A stretch of DNA of 64,000 nt from contig CAWBKW010000002.1 in assembly GCA_963789515.1 (NCBI GenBank), forward strand, positions 620,001-684,000, given 5' to 3'. Positions 1 to 8,451 of this stretch are shown here, one piece after another. A model generated the notes under the pieces. The model worked only from the letters and a program-made list of their open reading frames with translations. It was not told the origin of the DNA and made no database searches. The position numbers were made by a program, and so were the translations under genes. This stretch comes from JBAXEO01 sp963789515. GTDB lineage: Bacteria > Actinomycetota > Coriobacteriia > Anaerosomatales > JAAXUF01. Each line of letters opens with the position of its first letter. Within the stretch, counting starts at the first letter, position 1.

Positions 1-1248
1 CGGCCACGGCTATCGACTTCGTGGTGGACTCGGATGGCTTCCAGGTGCTCGGAGTCAGCTCGCCGTGCATGACGCCGGGCGTCAAGCGCTGCCAGCAGTA
101 CCTCGCCGTCGGCAGCCCGAACGGGTGGTACGCCGGTGCTCCGGTTCCCGGCGAGCGCGACCTGAGTGACTTCTGCACAGCCGCGGACTCCATGCTGGCA
201 TCGCTCCCGTCGACGGCGGTGCGGCGGCACTTCGCGACGTTCTGCGCCGAGTTGCAGGCCGCCCGGCCGCTCGCGGGTAACCTGGCCGAGCTCGTCACCA
301 TCGCGCGCCGCCGCTACGAGGAGCCCGCCGGAAGCGACTACCTCGAGCTGCCGTTGACCCGCCTTGCCGCGACGAGCGCGTTTCGCACCTTCGTGGCCGA
401 CCTTGCGCTCGACGCCGATCGCTTCGCTCGCGCCTACAACACCGAGCTCGCGGACTACCGCACGGTGAACAAGATGCGCTCTGCCGCGCAGCCGTTTCCG
501 GACCTCGCCGTCAGCGGCGGGGCGGTCGAGCTTCCCCTGTGGCTGCTGGGAGGAGAGGGCCGGACGTCGGTCCTGTCCGAGCGTATGCCGAGCGGCGTGA
601 CGCGGTTGTCAGGCGCCGACGGGACGCGCATCGTCGACCTGCCCGGCGGACCCCGCCGAGGCCGTGGCCGCGCTCGAGGCGTCCGGCGCGCTCATCGCGC
701 CCAAGGCGCTCGCTCTGACCCTCTTCGTTCGCCTGTTCGCCTGCGACCTGTTCATCCACGGTGTGGGCGGTGGCCGCTACGATCGCGTGACCGACGGCGT
801 GTGCCGCCGCTACTACGGAGTCGAGCCGCCGGAGTACGTGGTCGCCTCGATGACGATGTACCTGCCGCTCGGCGCGCATGTCGTGGGGGAGGACGAGGTC
901 GCCTCGGCACGTGCCCGGCTCAACCGCCTCGAGCACAACCCGGACGCGCTTCTCGGCGAGGTCGAGTTCGACTCGGCCGATGAGCGTCTACGTGCGGTCG
1001 CCCTCGCCGCCGAGAAGGCCGACCTGGTGTCGGCGATCGCCGAGCCCGGTGCCGACAAGAAGGCGCTCGGCCTGAGGATCCGCGAGGTCAACGTCGCCCT
1101 GACCGAGTTGCTGGCGCCCCTGCGGGCCGGGATGGAGGCCGACGTCGCCGCACTCGAGGCCCAGTCCGCGGCCTCGGAGATACTCACCGACCGCACCTAC
1201 CCGTTCTGCTTCTGGTCGCCGCTCGAGGTCGCCGACAAAGCGCGGTAG
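1..1248 (+). CDS. Conserved hypothetical protein, 5' partial and frameshifted
   Basis: The reading frame is already open at the left edge, so the true start lies outside the window. It runs to about position 640 and then continues in another frame to the stop at 1246-1248. One extra C in the CCC run at 642-644 explains the switch: removing it joins '..IVDLP' to 'ADPAEAVAALEASG'. The C-terminal half carries a conserved-looking FIHGVGGGRYDRVTD segment, then a helical charged stretch and a YPFCFWSP tail. I recall similar HG-GG-YD segments in uncharacterised bacterial proteins but cannot name a domain or function. No membrane segment or signal peptide is visible. It precedes the ferredoxin gene on the same strand, which has its own promoter. 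Confidence 0.6.
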
Positions 1249-1306
1249 GAAAGGCCCGGTGTGCGGCGAACACAGCGCCCAACCGCGCGGTGCCGTCGGG
1301 AGCGGA

Positions 1307-1335
1307 TTGTGGCACGCGCGCTGCAAGGTTAGAAT
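1307..1335 (+). promoter_or_regulatory. Sigma-70-type promoter for the ferredoxin gene
   Basis: TTGTGG (1307-1312) and TAGAAT (1330-1335) are separated by 17 bases. The ferredoxin start codon lies 45 bases downstream. The -10 box is the same TAGAAT found upstream of several other genes here. Confidence 0.6.
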
Positions 1336-1380
1336 CTCGCGAATGGCCGAAGCGCTTCGTCCGTGTGAAAGGATGGTTCC

Positions 1381-1557
1381 ATGTCCCTTCCTGTTGTTGA
1401 TGCCGACCTCTGCACCGCCTGCGGTATCTGCGTCGATGAGTGCCCGAGCAGCTGCTACGACCTCGAGGACGTCGCCCGCCTGAATCGCCCGGACGACTGT
1501 ACCGAGTGCGGCTCCTGCGTCGACGCGTGCCCCAACGGCGCCATCTCGATGGACTAG
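1381..1557 (+). CDS. 2[4Fe-4S] ferredoxin, 58 aa
   Basis: A small electron carrier of the clostridial/bacterial dicluster type. Two complete CxxCxxCxxxCP motifs are visible: CTACGICVDECP near the N-terminus and CTECGSCVDACP near the C-terminus. Each would bind one 4Fe-4S cluster together with a cysteine of the other motif. The length of 58 residues is normal for the family. The ATG at 1381 follows an AAAGG ribosome binding site about 7 bases upstream. The gene stands alone between its own promoter and a strong hairpin terminator, so it is probably a monocistronic unit. A low-potential ferredoxin fits an anaerobe with the hydrogenase encoded about 7 kb away, but the sequence does not show which enzymes it serves. 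Confidence 0.93.
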   Translation: MSLPVVDADLCTACGICVDECPSSCYDLEDVARLNRPDDCTECGSCVDACPNGAISMD

Positions 1558-1583
1558 CTCGGCGTTTCCCGCCGAGAAGGTAG

Positions 1584-1617
1584 GACGAAGGGCCGGGGAG
1601 TTCCCCGGCCCTTCGTC
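1584..1617. terminator. Bidirectional hairpin terminator
   Basis: A perfect 16-bp inverted repeat (1584-1599 paired with 1602-1617) with a two-base gap between the arms. It lies between the convergent ferredoxin and plsY genes and is followed by CGTTCTC on the plus strand. It could end transcription from both sides. Confidence 0.8.
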
Positions 1618-1625
1618 GTTCTCGG

Positions 1626-2363
1626 CTACCCGCGCGGTCCGCTGCCGTCGTTGATGTAGAGCTTCGGCTCCTTGCCGGCCAGCATCCCCATGAACCGCTT
1701 GTGGTGCGCCGCGTAGACGACGGCACCCATCGCGAGCGCGAACGCCCAGTCGGGGGAGCCGAGCACGAGCGCCACGATCGGCAGCGTGACGGCCGCCGCG
1801 ACCTGTCCGGCCATCATGTAGCGGCTCAAGGCGATGACGGCCAGTCCCACCACCACGACCGCCACGAAGTAGCGCCAGTCGTAGGCGAGTAGCGCTCCCG
1901 CGCCGGTGGCGAGTCCCTTGCCGGTCCGCGCGAAGCCGTGCTCGATGAGCGCCATCCAGATCGAGTAGTTGTGCCCCAACACGGCGCCGGCGACAGCCGC
2001 CATCGGCACCCACAGGACCGGCTGCTGCCACCAGATCGCGTCCACGCTCGCCAGCGTCTGCGACCACGGCCTGAAGGCGGCCAGCGAGAAGACCGGCACC
2101 CCGGTCGCCCACGCCTTGGCGACCAGCGTCGGAATCAACCCCTTGAGCCCGTCACCGAGCACCGCGAGCGCGAACCATCCCCAGGACCCGGTCGTGCGCC
2201 GGACGTTCATCGAACCGACGTTGCCGGTGCCGTGGGTGGTGATGTCTTCGCCGGTGACACCCTTGACGATGAGGTAGGCGACGGGGATGGACCCGATCAG
2301 GTAGGCGCCCAGAAACGCGGCGACAACCACCAGCCAGCTGCCTGAGCCTGTGACGGGCGTCAT
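1626..2363 (-). CDS. plsY: Acyl-phosphate:glycerol-3-phosphate acyltransferase PlsY
   Basis: An integral membrane enzyme that moves an acyl group from acyl-phosphate to sn-glycerol-3-phosphate, the first step of phospholipid synthesis in most Gram-positive bacteria. The 245-residue protein has several hydrophobic segments and the family motifs: GSIP at residues 24-27, GTGNVGSMNVRR at 45-56, then GHNYSIWM and GKGLATG in the middle. The ATG at 2363 is preferred to the longer upstream reading because the homologous sequence begins there and because it overlaps the stop of the upstream lipid-kinase gene (ATGA). The two genes form a membrane-lipid operon. Confidence 0.88.
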   Translation of the reverse strand: MTPVTGSGSWLVVVAAFLGAYLIGSIPVAYLIVKGVTGEDITTHGTGNVGSMNVRRTTGSWGWFALAVLGDGLKGLIPTLVAKAWATGVPVFSLAAFRPWSQTLASVDAIWWQQPVLWVPMAAVAGAVLGHNYSIWMALIEHGFARTGKGLATGAGALLAYDWRYFVAVVVVGLAVIALSRYMMAGQVAAAVTLPIVALVLGSPDWAFALAMGAVVYAAHHKRFMGMLAGKEPKLYINDGSGPRG

Positions 2364-3262
2364 GGCTGCCTCCGGGGCACGACGCACTCGATGGCACGCG
2401 GCAGGATCGAGATGTCGTAGCGCTTCTCGAGCAGGACCTCGCCGTCGAACTGCGCCGGGAGGGCCTGGTCGCACTCGATGACGACCCGGGAGTGCGTGCT
2501 CATGTGGACCGGCTTCATCTTGGTGTGGCGCCCGGCGACCACGAACGGCAGGCGCATGAGCGCCTCCGGCAGCGAGAGCGGATCGATCATGCACACGTCG
2601 AACAGGCCGTCATCCGGCACGGCGTCGGGTGTGATGAAGAAGCCGCCGCCGTAGGTCTTGCCGATGGTCACGGCCACGATGAGCGTGTCGACGGTCTCGG
2701 CGGGTTGCCCGTCGAACCCCACTTGGAGCGAGAAGCTGTCGAGCTCTCGGAAGAGGACGTGCAGCAGCGCCGTCAGGTAGAGCCATAGACCCGAACGTCG
2801 CTTCGTGACCTTGTACTCGACGGCCTTGGCCGTGACTTTGGCGTCCAGGCCGGCCGCGAAGCTGTTGTTGAAGTAGACGCCGTTGCAAACGCCCACGTCG
2901 AAGCGGCGTCGCTCACCGGTGGCCAGGACGAGCGCGGCCTGCGCCAGGTCGTCGGGCACCCCCATGGTGCGGCGGGTGTCGTTGCCCGATCCTGTCGGCA
3001 GGAGTCCGAGCGCCGGGCGGGCTTCATCGGCGATGCTCATCAGTCCGTTGAGCACCTCGTGGACCGTGCCATCACCCCCGGTCGCCACCACCAGATCGTA
3101 GCCGCTCGCGCCTGAGGCGAGCTCCGTCGCCTGGCCGGCGCGCTCGGTCACCACCGTGTCGTGCGGCACGTTGCACAGCAGCTGCTCGATCACAGGAAGT
3201 AGCCGCTCTGTGTCCCCGTGCCGTGCGGCGGGGTTGGCGATCAACAACGTGCGGGCGGTCAT
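2360..3262 (-). CDS. Diacylglycerol/lipid kinase family protein (YegS/DagK-like)
   Basis: A soluble or peripheral lipid kinase of the DAGK catalytic-domain family. The ATP-binding GGDGT motif is at residues 62-66, followed by LLPTGSGNDTRRT, the family signature. The C-terminal half holds GGGF and DDGLFDV motifs typical of this fold, and 300 residues is the usual length. The ATG at 3262 is chosen because the conserved LLIANPAAR strand follows immediately. The gene overlaps plsY by 4 bases, so the two are cotranscribed. Diacylglycerol phosphorylation would feed phosphatidate back to phospholipid synthesis. The exact lipid substrate cannot be told from sequence. Confidence 0.85.
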   Translation of the reverse strand: MTARTLLIANPAARHGDTERLLPVIEQLLCNVPHDTVVTERAGQATELASGASGYDLVVATGGDGTVHEVLNGLMSIADEARPALGLLPTGSGNDTRRTMGVPDDLAQAALVLATGERRRFDVGVCNGVYFNNSFAAGLDAKVTAKAVEYKVTKRRSGLWLYLTALLHVLFRELDSFSLQVGFDGQPAETVDTLIVAVTIGKTYGGGFFITPDAVPDDGLFDVCMIDPLSLPEALMRLPFVVAGRHTKMKPVHMSTHSRVVIECDQALPAQFDGEVLLEKRYDISILPRAIECVVPRRQP

Positions 3263-3362
3263 CCGGTCTCCCGATCGTCGACACTCAAGCACAGCATAGC
3301 CGAGCGACCGGATGTCAGGGCGCCGGCCTCTGGGTATGATAGAGTGCGTTTTCGCGCTACGC

Positions 3363-3438
3363 GCCTCCTTAGCTCAGCGGATAGAGCGTCTGCCTCCGGA
3401 GCAGAAGGCCGCAGGTTCGAGTCCTGCAGGGGGCACCA
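3363..3438 (+). tRNA. tRNA-Arg (anticodon CCG)
   Basis: A complete cloverleaf. The acceptor stem GCCTCCT pairs with AGGGGGC, the anticodon loop CTCCGGA has anticodon CCG at 3396-3398, a standard T arm is present, and CCA is encoded at 3436-3438. It reads CGG arginine codons. A TATGAT -10-like box lies at 3335-3340, about 23 bases upstream, without a clear -35. Confidence 0.96.
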
Positions 3439-3448
3439 GAACAACCAA

Positions 3449-3482
3449 CGAGGCCGGCCCTTTCGAACAGGAGCCGGCCTCG
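3449..3482 (-). terminator. Hairpin terminator for the EF-G-like gene
   Basis: A 10-bp inverted repeat (3449-3458 with 3473-3482) with a 14-base loop. Read on the minus strand the stem is followed by TTGGTTGTTCT, which resembles an intrinsic terminator tail. It could also end the tRNA-Arg transcript from the other side. Confidence 0.65.
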
Positions 3483-3509
3483 CGTGTGTTCGGTCGTCGC
3501 AGAAGGCTT

Positions 3510-5576
3510 CTAGTGCCCCTCGGCCTTCTCCTTCTGGTAGGCCTCGATGACCTTCTTGGCCATGTCGTGAGGCACCTCGGCGTACTCGCCGATCTCGATC
3601 GTGTACGTCCCGGTGCCGTGCGTGATCGAGCGCAGCAGCGGGGAGTAGTGGACGACCTCGGCGTAGGGGGCCTGCGCGTGGATGCGCTGCATACCGTCGA
3701 CCGAGTCCATGCCCATGATGCGCCCGCGGCGTGAGCTCATGTCGCCCATGACCGCACCGGAGTACTGGTCGGGAACGTCGATGTTGAGCGTCGCGACCGG
3801 CTCGAGCAGGATCATGTCGGCCTGCTCGACCGCGGCCCTGAAGCCGATGCGCGCGGCCATGCGGAACGCCATTTCGTTGGAGTCGACCGCGTGGTAGGAG
3901 CCGTCGAACACGGCGACCTTCACGTCGACCATCGGGTAGCCGGCCAGCACCCCCTCGACCATGCTGTTCTGGATGCCCTTGTCGATGGCGGGGATGAACT
4001 GGCGCGGGATCTTGCCTCCGACGATCTCGTCGACGTACTCGTATCCGCCGCCGGGGTTGGGCTCCACGCGCAGCCAGCAGTCGGCGAACTGCCCCGACCC
4101 GCCGGTCTGCTTCTTGTGGCGGCCCTGCGCGGTCGCCTTCTTGCGGATGGTCTCGCGGTAGGGGATGCGCAACTCCACGATCTCGGCTTCGACGTTGTAG
4201 CGGTCCTTGAGCTTCGCGATGGCCACGTCGACCCCGGTGTCGCCCAGCGCGTAGAGCACGGTCTGGTGTGTCTCGTCCGAGCGTGTGAGCAGCAGCGTGG
4301 GCTCCTCGGCGACGAGCTTGTTGAGCGCCGTGCCGAGCTTGTCCTCGTCGGCCTTGGTCTTGGCCACCAGCGCCACGGGATAGAGCGGCTCAGGCAGCGG
4401 AAGCGGCGCGATGACGACGTCGCCCTTCGCGGACAGGGTGTCTCCCGTGAGCACGCCGTCGAGCTTGGGAAGGACCGCGATGTCGCCGGCGGGTGCCGAA
4501 TCGACGTTCGCGGTCTCCTTGCCGACGAGCTTGAGCACGTGTGCGATGCGCTCCTTCTTGCCCGTGCGCGCGTTGAGGAGCTCGGAGCCGGGCGTCAGGG
4601 TGCCCGAAAGCACCTTCACGAAGTTCAGGCTGCCGACGTAGGGGTCGAAGATCGTCTTGAAGACGAGGCCGGCGGTCGCACCCTCGGTCGTGACGTGGAC
4701 TTCGCCGCCGTCAGCGGTCGGGATGGCTCCGTGCGCGGTGGGCTCGGGGAAGAACGAGACGATCTCGTCCATGAGGTCTTCGATTCCCTGGAGCTTGAGC
4801 GCGGATCCGACGAACACCGGGATGAAGATGCCCTGCGCGATGGCCTTGTCGAGTAGGTTCTCGAGTTCCTCCTGGTTGAGGCTCTCACCCTCGAGGTACT
4901 TCTCCATGAGCGACTCGTCGGCCTCGGCGACCAGGTCGGTGAGCTTCTCGCGAGCGGCCTCGGCGGCGGCGGTGAACTCGGCGGGGATGTCGAGGACCTG
5001 CTCGCTGTCGCCCTCGTGGTGGTAGGCCTTCATCCGGATGACGTCGATGACGCCGCGGAAGTCGGACTCTTCACCCATGGGGATCTGCACGGCACCCACG
5101 CGGTGCCCGAACTTCGCGTCGAGCGCCGTCATGACCGCCGAGAAGTCCGCGTGCTCCTTGTCCATCCGGTTGATGAACACGGCGCGCGCGATTCCGATTC
5201 CTCCGGCGATCCGCCAGAGACGGTCGGTCTGGACCTGGGGTCCGGCGACGGCGTCGACGACGAAGAGCGCCATCTCGGCCGCTTCCATGCCGGCGATGGC
5301 GTCACCTACGAAGTCGGCATAGCCGGGGGTGTCGATGATGTTGATCTTGACACCGTCGTGAACGACAGGCGCCAGGGAGAGGTTGATCGAGAACTTGCGC
5401 TTGATCTCTTCCGGATCGTAGTCGAGACCGGAGTGTCCGTCGTCCACGGTTCCCAGGCGCTTGGTTGCGCCGGACAGGTAGAGCATCGCTTCGGCAAGCG
5501 ACGTCTTGCCCGCACCGCCGTGTCCGACGAGTACGACGTTGCGGACTTTATCAGTACCCGGTGCTCCCAAGTGCAT
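3510..5576 (-). CDS. Elongation factor G-like translational GTPase (EF-G2/FusA2 type)
   Basis: A five-domain EF-G-like protein of about 688 residues with an N-terminal GTPase domain. The P-loop reads GHGGAGKTS rather than the GHVDHGKT seen in canonical EF-G, G3 is DTPGYADF and G4 is NRMDKEHAD (NRMD instead of NKMD). The C-terminal half has EF-G domain IV and V features (GSGQFADC, RRGRIMGMD). These substitutions place it with the actinobacterial EF-G-like paralogues of unclear role, not with the main translocase. The ATG at 5576 is preferred because GAGGAGG lies just upstream. A GTG at 5603 would add nine residues but has no ribosome binding site. It is monocistronic, with a hairpin terminator beyond its end. 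Confidence 0.85.
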   Translation of the reverse strand: MHLGAPGTDKVRNVVLVGHGGAGKTSLAEAMLYLSGATKRLGTVDDGHSGLDYDPEEIKRKFSINLSLAPVVHDGVKINIIDTPGYADFVGDAIAGMEAAEMALFVVDAVAGPQVQTDRLWRIAGGIGIARAVFINRMDKEHADFSAVMTALDAKFGHRVGAVQIPMGEESDFRGVIDVIRMKAYHHEGDSEQVLDIPAEFTAAAEAAREKLTDLVAEADESLMEKYLEGESLNQEELENLLDKAIAQGIFIPVFVGSALKLQGIEDLMDEIVSFFPEPTAHGAIPTADGGEVHVTTEGATAGLVFKTIFDPYVGSLNFVKVLSGTLTPGSELLNARTGKKERIAHVLKLVGKETANVDSAPAGDIAVLPKLDGVLTGDTLSAKGDVVIAPLPLPEPLYPVALVAKTKADEDKLGTALNKLVAEEPTLLLTRSDETHQTVLYALGDTGVDVAIAKLKDRYNVEAEIVELRIPYRETIRKKATAQGRHKKQTGGSGQFADCWLRVEPNPGGGYEYVDEIVGGKIPRQFIPAIDKGIQNSMVEGVLAGYPMVDVKVAVFDGSYHAVDSNEMAFRMAARIGFRAAVEQADMILLEPVATLNIDVPDQYSGAVMGDMSSRRGRIMGMDSVDGMQRIHAQAPYAEVVHYSPLLRSITHGTGTYTIEIGEYAEVPHDMAKKVIEAYQKEKAEGH

Positions 5577-5697
5577 CGCCTCCTCGGATAGCGCGCTGTT
5601 CACATCGTTGTGAAAGCGCGGCCCGCGGCAGCGTTCCCGCTCCGCGGGCGACCTCGAAACAGAGTCTACCCCTTCTCACCTGCATACGCGCCAGCGC

Positions 5698-5726
5698 TTA
5701 TCAGGAGCCTCACGGACTGCTAGAAT
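5698..5726 (+). promoter_or_regulatory. Probable promoter for the cyclophilin lipoprotein gene
   Basis: TTATCA (5698-5703) and TAGAAT (5721-5726) are 17 bases apart, in the 236-base divergent region between the EF-G-like gene and the cyclophilin gene. The rest of that region shows nothing else I can name. Confidence 0.5.
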
Positions 5727-5812
5727 CCCCTGCAGCCCCGTCTCATGCACATGGCCTCGCCATGGCGTAGAGTGCGGTTCGGTTCGGCTACTCAAGGAGG
5801 CGTGCTCTTCTC

Positions 5813-6517
5813 GTGCAGAAACGTCCGTCTGTCCTTGCCACGATCGTCGCGGGGGCTCTCATCGGCACTCTGTCGCTGACGCTGGCAGGGTGCCAAGGCG
5901 CGAAGAGCCCCGCGAGTACCACACCTCCGCCGGCATCAACAACAGAGCAAGCGCCCCCCGCCGAGCAGCCCGCGGCTGCCACGAATGAGAACGGAGAGAC
6001 GTTGTACACACCTGCGTACAAGCCCAACGGCAAGGAAGTCGCCGTCATCAAGACCAACAAGGGCACCATCACGGTCGAGCTTCTCGGCAAGGATGCGCCC
6101 ATCACGGTCGGTAGCTTCGTGGAACTCGTGAACAAGGGCTTCTACAACGGCCTGAAGTTCCACCGCTTCGAGCCCGGCTTCGTGATCCAGGGCGGGGACC
6201 CGCAGACCAAAGACCTCAGTTCCGAGCAGGTCAAGGCCGGCGGCAACGGATCGCTGGGAACCGGCGGGCCCGGGTACGCCATCGCGGGCGAGTTCGCGAG
6301 CAACCCCAACAAGCACGTCGACGGAACGCTCGCCATGGCCCGGTCGCAGAGCCCGGACTCCGGCGGTTCGCAGTTCTACTTCACGCTCGGCCCGCAGTCG
6401 TTCCTCGATGGCAACTACACGGTCTTCGGTCAGACGACCAAGGGGCTCGATGTCATTCACAAGCTTGCAGTAGGCGACGTGATCGAGTCCGTGACCATCG
6501 AGAACGCGACCAAGTAG
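5813..6517 (+). CDS. Cyclophilin-type peptidyl-prolyl cis-trans isomerase, lipoprotein
   Basis: An extracytoplasmic proline isomerase. Residues 1-26 form a lipoprotein signal peptide with basic N-terminus MQKR, a hydrophobic core and lipobox LAGC, so the mature protein would be lipid-anchored at the outer face of the membrane. A Pro/Thr/Ala-rich linker follows. The cyclophilin domain fills the remainder, with FHRFEPGFVIQGGDP and GSQFYFTLG, which match the catalytic and peptide-binding strands of the PpiA/PpiB family. The GTG at 5813 follows AAGGAGG by 12 bases, a longer gap than usual. The downstream TPR gene starts 10 bases later, so the two may be cotranscribed. Confidence 0.9.
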   Translation: MQKRPSVLATIVAGALIGTLSLTLAGCQGAKSPASTTPPPASTTEQAPPAEQPAAATNENGETLYTPAYKPNGKEVAVIKTNKGTITVELLGKDAPITVGSFVELVNKGFYNGLKFHRFEPGFVIQGGDPQTKDLSSEQVKAGGNGSLGTGGPGYAIAGEFASNPNKHVDGTLAMARSQSPDSGGSQFYFTLGPQSFLDGNYTVFGQTTKGLDVIHKLAVGDVIESVTIENATK

Positions 6518-6527
6518 CGTATTCGAC

Positions 6528-7943
6528 GTGGACCAGACCCGCTTCCAGGAAGCGCAGAAAGCGTACGACGCCTCGGACTTCCGAGGCGCCGCCAAGATGT
6601 TCCTCGGTGCCGCCGGACGGGGCGCTGAAGGCAATGGGGCCGCCTATCACATGGCGGGGAACTCCCTGATCCATCTGCGCCGCTACCAGGACGCCGTGAC
6701 CGTCTACGGTCACGCCCTTCGTGACTCCATCTACGACAAGCGCGGCGCGGTGTTCGCGAACCTCGGTTCGGCCTACGCCTGCCTCGGCGAGTATGCCGAA
6801 TCGGTGCGGGCCTACCAGAGCGCGCTGGAGGAACCCGACTACGCGACGCCCTACAAGGCGTATCAGGGGATGGCCAACTCCCTCCTCGAACGCGGAAGCG
6901 TCGAAGAGGCCGCGATCGCGTTCCGTAAGGGCGCCTTGGAGCCCGGCAATCCGGATCCCGGCAAGGCGCTGGTCAACCTCGGTCTGTGCTTCATGGCGCT
7001 CGGACGGCCCGCAGACGCGGTCGAGGCGTACCAGGCGGCGCTGGGTTTCGACCAGTACAGCGGTCGCGGCAAGGCGCTCTCGAACCTCGGCCAGGCATAC
7101 TGCGCGCTGGACAACGATGCTGAGGCTGTGAAGGCCTTCGAGAAGGCGACGCAGCTACACGGTTACAAGCTTTCGCCGACCGCTCAGGCAGCGTACGAGG
7201 GTGCGCTGGCCCGGAGCCGACCGGCTCCGCGGCAGGTCGTCGAGGGCTGGCAGACGGGTGAGGTGCCGCAGGTCATCGGCGCTGGCGTTGCGACAGAGTG
7301 GGTATCGGGCCCCGCGGACGAATCGGTCATCGAAGCCGACATGCCCGACTGCGCGCAGCCCGTATCGCCCTACGACGTGGCGGCCGAGCATGATTTCGAG
7401 GGGCTTCCACCGGAGGCCGATCATGCGGCGGCCGAGCTCGGCGTGGGAGACGAAGAGGCTATCGCCGACTTCTTCACGGTCACGGAAGACGAACTCAAGG
7501 AGCGGGACCGCGAGGCCCGCCGAGAAGGCCGAAGCCACGGCGGCAAGCGCCGCAGCGTCGTCAAGACGATCGTGGTCGTCGTCGTGCTGCTCGTGCTGGT
7601 TGTCGGGCTGCTCGGCGGGGCGTATGCGCTCGGATTCGGTTTCCCGACGCAACAGCAGACGGTCTCGAGGCTTCTGGCGGCGCAGGCCGCGGGAGACCCC
7701 GTCGAGAGCTACTGGGTGGCGGTTCCTGAGAAGGACGTCGCCAAGGAGATGGCCAAGATCCCGCCGATCAAGTCATTCAACATCGACGGAGTGACGATGC
7801 ACGCGAACGACTCGGTCGTGATCGTGACCGTCACCCCCAAGAGCGGCGCTCCGCTCCACTACACACTCACCCTGCGGCGCGAAGGCGTCGGATGGAAGGT
7901 CTCCGGAGTGGAGAACGACTGGCGTTCCACCAGCGGCGGTTAG
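6528..7943 (+). CDS. TPR-repeat protein with a membrane anchor
   Basis: A 471-residue protein whose first ~220 residues are tandem tetratricopeptide repeats (for example NLGSAYACLGEYAESVRAY, NLGLCFMALGRPADAVEAY), a protein-interaction scaffold. An acidic linker follows, then one transmembrane segment at about residues 345-370 beginning VVVVVLLVLVVGLLGG. The last ~100 residues form a small domain outside the TM that I do not recognise. The TPR half is probably cytoplasmic. The GTG start at 6528 has no strong ribosome binding site. It follows the cyclophilin lipoprotein gene closely and precedes ndk. The function is unknown. Confidence 0.75.
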   Translation: MDQTRFQEAQKAYDASDFRGAAKMFLGAAGRGAEGNGAAYHMAGNSLIHLRRYQDAVTVYGHALRDSIYDKRGAVFANLGSAYACLGEYAESVRAYQSALEEPDYATPYKAYQGMANSLLERGSVEEAAIAFRKGALEPGNPDPGKALVNLGLCFMALGRPADAVEAYQAALGFDQYSGRGKALSNLGQAYCALDNDAEAVKAFEKATQLHGYKLSPTAQAAYEGALARSRPAPRQVVEGWQTGEVPQVIGAGVATEWVSGPADESVIEADMPDCAQPVSPYDVAAEHDFEGLPPEADHAAAELGVGDEEAIADFFTVTEDELKERDREARREGRSHGGKRRSVVKTIVVVVVLLVLVVGLLGGAYALGFGFPTQQQTVSRLLAAQAAGDPVESYWVAVPEKDVAKEMAKIPPIKSFNIDGVTMHANDSVVIVTVTPKSGAPLHYTLTLRREGVGWKVSGVENDWRSTSGG

Positions 7944-7998
7944 CCGCGGTTCGCACCAAGACAATCGACCGGCACCAAGCTAGGGGAGGAACTGCAGA

Positions 7999-8400
7999 GT
8001 GGAGCAGAACACCTACATCATGATCAAGCCCGATGCGGTCGCGCGCGGCCTTGTCGGCGCGATCGTCCAGCGGTTCGAGAACACCGGCCTGAAGATCGTG
8101 CGCATGGAGATGAGCACGCTCACGCGCGAGCAGGCTGCAGCGAACTACGCCGAGCACGTCGGCAAGCCGTTCTACGAGGGGCTCGTGAGCTACATCACCT
8201 CGGGTCCGGTCGTGAAGATGGTCATCTCGGGACCTGACGCGGTGGCCGTCTGCCGCAAACTCATGGGGGCGACCAACCCCAAGGACGCGGCGCCCGGAAC
8301 CATCCGCGGAGACTTCGGGTTGATCATGGATGCGAACGTCGTGCACGGATCGGACTCGCCCGAGTCCGCCGAGCGCGAAGTCGCCATCTTCTTCGGCTAG
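7999..8400 (+). CDS. ndk: Nucleoside diphosphate kinase
   Basis: Transfers the gamma phosphate of ATP to nucleoside diphosphates through a phosphohistidine. The 133-residue length is typical. The active-site region NVVHGSDS contains the catalytic histidine, and the N-terminal TYIMIKPDAV strand is the family hallmark. The GTG at 7999 is preceded by AGGGGAGG. A hairpin terminator follows directly. Confidence 0.96.
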   Translation: MEQNTYIMIKPDAVARGLVGAIVQRFENTGLKIVRMEMSTLTREQAAANYAEHVGKPFYEGLVSYITSGPVVKMVISGPDAVAVCRKLMGATNPKDAAPGTIRGDFGLIMDANVVHGSDSPESAEREVAIFFG

Positions 8401-8411
8401 CAGAACAGACC

Positions 8412-8445
8412 GGGAGGGCGGTCTCTCCGATGAGGCCGCCCTCCC
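8412..8445. terminator. Hairpin terminator between ndk and the hydrogenase operon
   Basis: A 13-bp stem (8412-8424 with 8433-8445, one wobble pair) with an 8-base loop, followed by TTCCT. It separates ndk from the convergent hydrogenase operon and could act in both directions. Confidence 0.7.
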
Positions 8446-8451
8446 TTCCTA

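Noticed and set aside
3891..4856. 321-codon plus-strand frame opposite the EF-G-like gene
   Set aside because: Its composition mirrors the sense gene, and it shows no domain.
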